Translations under genes and position numbers: made by a program
Part shown: positions 55,867 through 64,000 of the stretch, in pieces
How positions within the stretch are numbered: position 1 is the stretch's first letter
Layout: each line of letters begins with the position of its first letter
The notes under the pieces: model-generated
What the model saw: only the letters and a program-made list of their open reading frames with translations
Database searches by the model: none
Told to the model about the DNA's origin: nothing
DNA from: Clonostachys chloroleuca
Lineage: Eukaryota; Ascomycota; Sordariomycetes; Hypocreales; Bionectriaceae
Direction of reading: 5' to 3'
Assembly (NCBI GenBank): GCA_037952775.1
Contig: JBANAY010000004.1
Coordinates: 124,001-188,000, forward strand
DNA: 64,000 bases

Positions 55867-56368
55867 ATGTACGCGACTCGAGCTCTCCGACAGGCTGCTG
55901 TCCAAGCCCAGCGCACCCCTTCCATCCGATTCCTGGGGCCTCGCACCATTCCCTGTATGTTGATACGGCATCAATTGGCCAATTCCTCTCCCGAAGTCAA
56001 GTGTGCGTGCTATGAATACTGACCAAGTCTGCCATTCCACAGCCTCCATCGACCACACTCCCAAGCCTCACCCAGCCTCCCCCGACGGCAAGCTCCCCGC
56101 GTCCTTCGTCTCCAACTCTCCCTCCCGCCACTCGTCCTTCAGCTCCTACCGCGACCATGCCCAGCAGCACGGCCCCCTCCAGAAGAGCATTCGCTACTCT
56201 GAGGCCAACGGTGTCGGTGGAACTTCCGGCTCTGCCCTGGGCTCAGTAGCCGCACCCGCCGGCATGTACTTCGACACCTCCGAGCTCCCCGCCCGCTTCC
56301 GCCGGGCACCCATCGAGCTCGAGGAGATCGAGGCCGTCGAGTCTGGCGGTGCCGCCCTCTTCGGCTAA
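55867..56368 (+). CDS. KGD4: Kgd4/Ymr31-type mitochondrial protein
   Basis: Small mitochondrial protein of 137 residues. Exons 55867-55954 and 56043-56368 with an 88-nt intron. The leader MYATRALRQAAVQAQRTP is a mitochondrial presequence, followed by SIRFLGPRTIP and IDHTPKPHPASPDGKLPASF. The C-terminal DTSELPARFRRAPIELEEIEAVESGGA corresponds to the conserved ELPARFR...IxxxExexixSGGA end of yeast Ymr31. Yeast Ymr31 was first called a 37S ribosomal protein and later shown to be Kgd4, which tethers the E3 subunit to the 2-oxoglutarate dehydrogenase complex. The family call is by motif, so I regard the KGD role as transferred knowledge. Short size and the intron make it easy to miss. Confidence 0.87.
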
Positions 56369-57407
56369 ACACATCGCCTCCTCCTATGAATCGGAGAGAG
56401 GAGAGTGTCAAAGGGGAGTGGAGCAAAAACGGTCACAAATAAATCTGGGACCAAATTAAGAATGTGATGCCAAGATGGGTGGGGGGAGTAGTTCGTCATG
56501 ATTGTCACGAATATCGAAAAACAGAGCCGATGGTGCCTACACGGGCATGGACGGTCTAGCCAGGAATGAAGGAGACGCACGCAAATGCCTGAAGGATGGA
56601 ATGAGCGTGGTGACCTTTCGAACAAAAGGGTGTGCCTCGAGCACTTCACTCTCCTCATGGGTCGAGGTCATTCTTGACCGTGTCATTACTTTAGAGGGGT
56701 TAGAAAGAGGGCGTGTCTGGCCACCAGGCGTTCGCAGGTTGCGAATGAACTGGTTTGTTTTTGGGAGCGGCTTGAAACACCAGTATCAGTTTCCCATTTC
56801 ACGGCTCAGGCGAGGCACTCGTCTACGCTTCGTCTCCTTCACCTTCTTTGGCTCGGGGGGGGTGATTCCCCAGCGATGAGACGATATACATTATTGTACA
56901 GATTTTATCTAGCATGAAAATTTTGTTTCAACTCTCATATGTTCTCCCTACCTAATAAGTGAACGGTCCACGATCCATGTGTGAATGTAGTTTAACTACC
57001 TAGGTTGTAGCCATTCAAGCGACTGACAATAATCATGGCACATTTAGGTAGACACTTCAGCGTTAAATTTCAGCATAATATCGGAATCATTAATGTAGTA
57101 ATATATACAATATCAAGCTAAATATCGTAGAATAAGTTACTATTGTCTTATTATTGTTTAGTTTAAAAAGAGGTCTGTGCCTTATGCGTAAATAGCTTCG
57201 GTATGTCATTTTTTATTTCACCCACATGCCATTCAAGTACTTCTAAGCTTGAGACGGATACTACAGGTATCAATGATTCAAACGCTACTCCTGCACATCC
57301 ACATCACTGACATTCCCCGGGTCAACCTCCAACGGCACCTCAAGGAACTGGGCGATTGCTCGCCTGACTTGTCTCTTGACGATAGTCGGCGGTGCTGACA
57401 CCGTCAG
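56369..57407. other. Intergenic region, KGD4 to transposon relic
   Basis: Left part is the 3' UTR of KGD4. A plus frame at 56502-56879 has no motif. From about 56880 the base composition becomes AT-rich and stays so into the transposon relic. Confidence 0.45.
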
Positions 57408-57737
57408 ATGGCTTTCAAGACCCGAGGAGCTCTCTTCGACCACCTCGACTCAAAACGCCGTTGCCCGATGACCGACGACTTGGAACCAGAAGAACGCGTT
57501 ATGGTGATCCACGCGATGCCAACACTCACTGAAAGATCTGCTGTCGAAAAACCGGGATACTGTGATACCACTTTCGAAGCCTACCTCAGACCGTCGCTCC
57601 AAGTTCCTGCCACTACGGTTCTAGGAGACAGCGGGTCCTCGACAATCATCGCGGACGAGGACTGGTTGCATCAATGGCCTGATATCGAATATTCCGAGGT
57701 TAAACAACTGCCAGTCAAAGGTCATCTTGGCTTGTGA
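57408..57737 (+). mobile_element. Retropepsin-like relic (LTR retrotransposon)
   Basis: A frame of 109 residues reads MAFKTRGALFDHLDSKRRC at its start, reminiscent of the zinc-knuckle stretch of fungal Ty3/gypsy-type elements. Further on is TTVLGDSGSSTIIADEDWLHQW, with the D-S-G active-site triad of a retroviral-type aspartic protease. The frame ends at 57737, and downstream protein-like pieces (for example CLHGQIPHPRRFSIAIDAHMFF) are in other frames. No reverse transcriptase, integrase or LTR was identified within the window, so it is a decayed fragment. Confidence 0.5.
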
Positions 57738-57924
57738 TTCCACACTTCGTCAACTTGGTTGTCTATTCATGACCTACCCTATATCTCGCTGTCTTCATGG
57801 TCAGATACCACACCCAAGGAGATTTTCCATCGCGATTGATGCGCACATGTTTTTCAGGTTGTGTAATAGTGGCTTCTCCGCTCCAGAGCTCGGTATGTTG
57901 ACTCTTAGAAGCATACAATTATCC

Positions 57925-57943
57925 AAAAAAAAAAAAAAAAAAA
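57925..57943 (+). repeat. A19 homopolymer
   Basis: Uninterrupted run of 19 A just downstream of the retropepsin-like relic; possibly an internal or terminal A-tail of an inserted element. Confidence 0.85.
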
Positions 57944-58262
57944 GTGTGTTCTGTGATGAATGAGTGTCATTGTGAGAGTAAGAGAGACTCGATGTAAAGT
58001 CGTATTTATCCACAATATCCGTTTTCAACACTCTGCCGACAAGCAGATAGAGACGAATGCTCCCGGCTTCGTGAACTCGAATATCCCCTCACATATCGAT
58101 TGCTACTCATATTGAGACTATTCGGCGCCTTCCTGGAGAGGACACTGACATTGAACCCAGATGGGCCAGCTACGTTGTGACAGCTATTGGCAGAGTTGAC
58201 GACCTTGAGATTGCTTAGACTCAAAGAATGGCCAAAGACATAACATCGGTGGTGATTGTTCG

Positions 58263-58291
58263 AAAAAAAAAAAAAAAAAAAAAAAAAAAAA
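58263..58291 (+). repeat. A29 homopolymer
   Basis: Uninterrupted run of 29 A, the longest in the window, about 320 nt beyond the 19-A tract. It could mark the 3' end of a non-LTR retroposed copy; no flanking duplication was identified by eye. Confidence 0.85.
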
Positions 58292-61200
58292 CAATGGGAT
58301 GGTGATTGGAAAGAAATTGGTCCACTGGCACTGATGACTCGCAAAGGAACTATCAAAACTGGACGTTTTCTTTCCAACCCAAGATATTACTTGGGAACAA
58401 GCCCATTTACAGAAGTCTATCGAGAGTACTTGTGCATACTTAGTTGCAAGTGGGAGCAATAGGCCAACAACACGGCTTGTAGAGCCAAGCTGGAATGCCA
58501 GGAGCATCTGCAAATGGCAATAACAGCTAGGCTTCTCCTACAGATACTCATTACTTACAAACTCAATTTTGTCTCGAGCATAAAGTTACGTAAGATCTCA
58601 ACAGGAAATGCTAATTGGAAACGGAAGATTATATGCACGTAGAGAGGAAGACCACTGCCATCTGCTCCAAACGATACTCTCCCGCTTCTTATTACCAGTT
58701 GTACTTTCACCCAGACACCTCTTTAACGAAACTGAAGAGTGAAGAATTCTTAGAGGTGGACCTCCCGAGAGGTTCCTCTGGGAACCGGCCGAGTTTCGAC
58801 AAAGAGGCAAGAACACCACTTTCAAGTTACTATTGCAGCTGACAGAGTGCCTGCTACGAGTCTTCCAGAGGATAATCAGTGTGCTTATAGTGACTGGTGG
58901 TCAGAATGATAGGGATAGGGTGTGAACAACAGTTAGCAATAGCGATTGGAACATCGATAAAACAACTAGAAAGCAAGTTGACGGCTCTAGAATAGACAAT
59001 GGATATGCTATGCCGTGCTTAACTTCTACCGAGAATGATCTAGGGGAAAATGAAAGCCAAGTGAACGAAGCTTGGTAGAAAATATCGCTTTGTATTGTCG
59101 CTTCCATTACAACTTGACTGTCAACTGAAACGCCCAAAATCACGAAATAATTTTCAGGCCCTAGCTTTGGATCAAGTACTACAATGTGTCTAAAACAATT
59201 AAGTCGAATGCCGTGTTTGGAAAGAGTACATCGGAACAATACTTGGAAATCGGCGTTGAGTCGGCGTACTGGCTAGTCGGGCACGACCACACTCAAGGAT
59301 GAATCATGACATACCGCTATATCGGACGTCTATATAACGATCGTACATTGTCACACATAATCGGTTGGCAGGATACACAACTTAATCGCCTTTCGATTCT
59401 AGATTCACTCGTGAGACGCAAATACGAGACACAAACAACCACAGGAGACTTGGGTCACTTTTCGCCTGGATTGAAAATTCGAAGCTAAATCCCCGGGAAG
59501 GTTGTAGCTTGTCAAAAAAAAACAAAAAAAGAGGCGAGCCTGCACGCTGATAATGACCTGGACTCGATAGCCTAAAGCATCGCACGAACAATCCATGAGG
59601 CCTAACCCACGTGGCGGCTCGATTAACGAGATCCGAGACCCTGTGTTACACATGGCCAAGCTGCCGAAGATCTCCATTATTCGAAAGATATAGGCGTAGC
59701 AAGTGGTATGGAAAGAAGGAAGAGGTGGCGAGGCTAAGTGTTCACACTGTTTGACTCCCTAGCCACCCCCAACTCCTCTATACTCACCGTTCAGCATTAT
59801 TGTATGTCATGGCAACTAAAGCCTCGGTTGATAGCCGTATCATGTAAATAATGCACTGTTCAACCTTGTCCAATATGTGTAGGTCGCTTCTTCATGCGCA
59901 CACGCGTGAACAGATGTATGTATCCATGACACGCAACACAATATGTGAAGCTGACCGCCTGACGATTCGGAAGCCATTATGTGCATCTAGGGGTATGAGC
60001 GGGCAGAAGAGTGTCTCTGTATGCATAATCTGACAAGTTGGAAGAGGTGGGCGTGGCAGGACTCTTTGTTTGTCGGTAGTTCAGTGACAGTTGCTTAGAG
60101 AGACGGCTGCATTTTCCCAGTATTGCGACAACAAATCATTGTCGTGAAATGGTATTCATTGGTGTCAAAAGTTCCCTTCAGTGATTACCCGACGCAAGTT
60201 GACTCATATGCAGCGTAAGCAGCATTGAAGCTCAGGTGCCTGCTCTGGCGAGGCAACAACACTTAGAAGCCGGCGAGGTGGTCGACATTTTCCCCCGAAC
60301 GGGCTCGAAGCAGTTGCGCTGCATGCTTTGGATTTCCTCAAGGTGAAATTAGATTTCGGTAGCGATCATCTTTTAGGCGTGAGACGATAAGGTGCATGTT
60401 CCCCATCCTAGGCCAGTGTCCTGGTCGTATTGCATCAAAAGGAAGGTGTTCCAGATCCTCCGATGTAACGCAAGAACGCAGTCCGGCCGTTCCAGAATTT
60501 GATTATGCCAAGCCGAGGGTGCCCTTTGAGAGCCAATCTGTTCCCCGGGATGGTGTATAGAGTAAGAGAGGCTTCCTGGGGTCAGTCCTTGGCAAGACAC
60601 GGACAACAAATAGTATCCGACTACTGGTTGGACAGCTCATCTAGCTGACCGTTTGAATCTTTCTAGAAGGGAAGGAGCAGATTTCGATAGCCGTTTGCCA
60701 AGATGGAGATCGGCCATACACAGAAGTCTTACAATCATTTGGAGGCGATACGCGGAGCACATATTCACTGGTAGAGCTCTACGTTAAGATGGGTAAAAAT
60801 AGGGACTTAGTGCGAGGATAGGGCATACTACTATTGAAGGGATTTTCCACTTGCAGGGTGTTTAATTTAATGAGAAGAACAATCCAACGGAGGCTAATAT
60901 TGCCATGTCAGCGACCGATATCAGATCCAGGAGCGTCCTTCCTACTGCCCCCTACCCTACCGGGAGTGTGGGCAGACGTGATTCTTATCAGAAAGGAGCA
61001 AGGCCCGTCCATGTCCAGTGCTAAACAGGGTATGGGAGGCATGCTTCACGGATGAGATAGCTTCAACACACTAGGCTCTGCCAAGCAATCCATCGCGTGA
61101 CGCTCACGGCGATGAGTCTTGTGCGGATCAATCACTGTTCAACCAACTATCTATGGCTTCCTCCAGCTGGCATGGATCCCCGGGGCCGCCGAACCTATCC

Positions 61201-64000
61201 GCAAACTAACCTTCAGATCTCCGTGGCCCACGGAACGCAACTGGTCCCCGGCTCAGTACTGCATGACCCTTGAACTAAGCGTTGAGGCTCGAGGCTATCA
61301 TATCCTCATTCCTGCCAGTAATAGAATAAGGCGATGGATTCCTCCCGTGGTTGGCTCACCTGAAATCAGTTAAACCTTTCTCGCCATCTACCGGGCTCTA
61401 CTAGTCGGTTCCTTATCCGCCCCTCGTCATCTTCTTGTCCTTGTCCTGTTGCTTTTAATTCCCTAACGGCAACGGCAAGCCCGTGTGGTGCCTGGCGCTC
61501 CGCTCGCTGATAACAGACAGCTGTTATAACTGGCTGGGGGCGATGGATATGCATCGTATTGTGCATATGTGTGTGCTACAGTGCAATGTGTGTGCGGTGT
61601 GTAGATCCGAGACGCAGCTATGGGAGGGGCAAGACAAGCAGCTGATACCATGTTGGGGAACGTGTCTGCCGTAAGGGATGAATGCCCATCCCGCGATTGG
61701 CAGCGCGATGGGATGGAGAGACGTTTGAAAGGCCGCTAGAGGCCATCAGTGACGTCCATGGCTTGATATCCTCCGCTTCGACAGACTGACGCCAACTCGG
61801 CCTGGTTAGCTGGGCGTTTTGCGTACCGCACAGTGCGCGCTGCCTGGTCGACGGTAAAACGCGAGTCGACGGTGAAGCGCGACATGACTGGTTGCGGGTT
61901 TGCCAAGGCCTTTGCAAGCCGCTGTACTTTCTCCACGATCTAAAAGCTGCAGGCGCGGCCTTAATGTGAGGGCACTTTGTAAGATTGAATCTCCAGGCTC
62001 CCTCCCCTGCTTGGCACTGCGCCGACACGCAAGTACCTGCCTTAAAGACTTAGTCATGAAGCTGGGGATTCGATGTGAGGCTGCGATTCGAATTGATGTC
62101 GCGCAGAGACACGGAGGACAGCAGGAAACGCTCCGGTTGCCTTTCTCCTGAAGCCATCGCCTAGCACCGGCATTGCATCGAGGAGCGGCTGGAACAAGCG
62201 TTGTACCACCTCAGCACAGCTCCAACAGCTGCTATCCCAACCGAAAAGCCTCCTGCTGAGAAACGGGCCGACATGCAGCTCACATGCTGTGTGTGAATGT
62301 AGCTCATGATTTCCTGCGCTCCAACAGTCCCCCTAAGCCCAACTCGTCCCCCAAGCCCGTAGTGGCGTCGAGGATGATCGAGTTAGCGGCTGGGGATCAT
62401 TGCGGTAACCCATTCTTCTGCGTCTAGCGGTCTCTTTGTTGCTTTGATGTAACCTTTACTCACATACCTGTTGGTCGGCCGGTGGATCGTGGCATCGTCG
62501 TATTGCACACCTAATCCATCCAATGTCCATCCAGGATGCGTTTTCCCGTCCAGCCAACGGCCACATGGCGCGATCTTGCAAGATGCCAGCACTGCAACAT
62601 ATTGAAGATTGCGGTCCAGAATGCCTGCTACCCCATCCTGGTCACGTACGAGTTTGTGCGGGCACGCTCAAGCCCTCCATTCGGCCGGGTCTTGAAACCA
62701 GCCATGGAGCTTGTTCCTTACCCTGCTCGCTGCCGCCGGGGGGTTGTTGGACGAGGGGGAGGAGGGCTCGAAATTAGTTCAAGCCAGAAGCCGGTGCTGC
62801 TCTTCTCCTCTGACCGGCTCCCAGACCAGACTGTTGCCGTCAGTGATTTTCTCGTAGTGCGTTCCCATAATTTGCCTCGGATGCGGAGCCCTGTCGCCGT
62901 CAGTGGGAGTTGGAAGGGGCTCTGGCCACTGATTGGCCACGTCAGGCTGGGGCGCTGGCTCCGGACAGGGGCACTGATAGCGTATCCCAGTCAGCGGAGC
63001 CAAACACCTTATCCACCAATGACAGTCCAGGGGATGTCAGTTATCGCAGGCTAACGCAATTCCGGGTGCTCACCAAGGGAAGACACCAGTTGACAGGAAA
63101 TTTCGATACACCCAAGCTTCGGCCGCCATCGTCGCCATCAATCACCGATTCATGTTGGTTTGCCTCCTGGTGTTACACCACTAGGCGGTGGTGGCTGGAC
63201 GTCGTTCCCGCAGGCCTTGACCTCGCCTTCTCCATTGATCTCCAGACTTTCTGCTTGTGGGGATGATTGAAGCTTAATGATGCCTAGAGAATACGTTACG
63301 TACAAACCTCTGGGGGAAAAGCTTCAGTATTCCTGGAGAACCTGGGGAGCATTCACTAGAAGCCGGAACGGTTGTCCTTCTGGGAAGTCATGCGTGCTTG
63401 GGCGGATTCATTTACGTAAGACTGCGCACATCCCTACTTGTCCCTCTCCGCACCAAGACATAATCTCGACAAAGACCATTCCGTGATCAATGCCGACGGT
63501 ACCGGCTAGAATCAAAATCAGTATTCATTACATGATGGTAAGCTTGGAATGGAGCCATAGTTTGATGGGGAAGCGTGAGGAAGGTCGGCGATTCCCCACA
63601 ATCTCACCATAAACATGCTGGAATCGTTCGGTGTGAGGAAACATATCGCTTTTACCTTAGCGTCCTTTCGGCAGCAGGGAGATACGAAGATGATGCCACA
63701 ATCGGGCGGCCGATATCGAGATGCAGGGAATGGAGGCCAAAGCACATGCCCTACAACCCTCCGAGCAAAAGCTCAGGTGACGACGGCCAGCTCCTACGGA
63801 AATAACAAGTGGTGGCCATCGTCAGCATCAAACAGCACTTTTGGGCCCTCTTTTCATTGGAGTCCTCTTTCTCCATCTACGATAGACATCGGGTCCCTCC
63901 AGATGGTGTGACACGAGCAATTCCCCCCTCCACCCCACTTCCCTTTCTCTTATCTCTGTTGGCATTAGGTCGTTCGCTGTGTGGTGGAAACTTGGAACGA

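Larger units (their letters stand above)
57738..64000. other. Gene-free right flank with A-tracts and possible transposon debris
   Basis: No gene recognised in 6.3 kb. The first 1.5 kb is AT-rich, carries 19-A (57925-57943) and 29-A (58263-58291) tracts, and is probably debris of retroelements; a Leu-rich stretch at about 58020-58240 is open except for one stop. From about 60200 the GC content returns to normal, but I still see only short motif-free frames. The rightmost 300 nt are pyrimidine-rich and could be the promoter of a gene beyond the edge. Confidence 0.4.

Noticed and set aside
1..64000. CRISPR arrays, rRNA genes or bacterial-type operons
   Set aside because: No regularly spaced direct repeats or rRNA-like blocks were seen; introns and gene content are fungal.

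Overview
This window is nuclear DNA of a filamentous ascomycete (Pezizomycotina, probably Sordariomycetes; I cannot fix the genus). The evidence is short GT-AG introns of about 50-180 nt, a fused alpha-beta tryptophan synthase, a plasma-membrane fusion protein Prm1, a 118-residue Atg8, a Zn2Cys6 regulator and a Kgd4/Ymr31-type protein. Genes are on both strands and widely spaced: about 20 protein genes in 64 kb, with several gene-free stretches of 1-6 kb. I see no rRNA, tRNA or CRISPR array.

Layout. 0-16 kb is housekeeping: proteasome lid subunit Rpn8 (+), a small SWIM zinc-finger gene (-), mitochondrial-type coproporphyrinogen oxidase (-), Atg8 (+), Prm1 (+), tryptophan synthase (+) and mitochondrial ribosomal protein bL28m (-). 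16-20 kb holds a conserved coiled-coil protein (+) and mitochondrial aspartate aminotransferase (-). 21-35 kb is more metabolic and accessory: an alpha-glucoside-type MFS permease (-), a membrane-anchored expansin-like protein (+), a mitochondrial DUF1992/DNAJC28-type protein (-), a short-chain dehydrogenase (+) and a second MFS transporter (-). 34.6-38.9 kb is AT-rich and gene-poor, with one small orphan gene. 38.9-42.4 kb encodes a very large disordered acidic protein (-). 43.8-56.4 kb contains a Baeyer-Villiger-type flavin monooxygenase (-), an App1-like phosphatase (+), a Zn2Cys6 regulator followed closely by a class-III aminotransferase (both +), and Kgd4/Ymr31 (+). From 57 kb to the right edge I find only a retropepsin-like transposon relic and no convincing gene.

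The main cross-cutting result concerns reading frames. Eight genes are broken by very small indels. Seven of them become full length if a single base is restored at each break (one gene has two breaks), and most breaks lie in short G or C runs. The eighth, the SWIM gene, needs two bases added or one removed. The regularity points to consensus errors in the assembly rather than eight independent pseudogenes, and anyone annotating this window should join the pieces. A second notable result is a 3-nt exon, followed by a 10-nt exon, in the aspartate aminotransferase gene. I did not find a convincing new multi-gene system; the regulator-aminotransferase pair is the best candidate for an uncharacterised small metabolic module.
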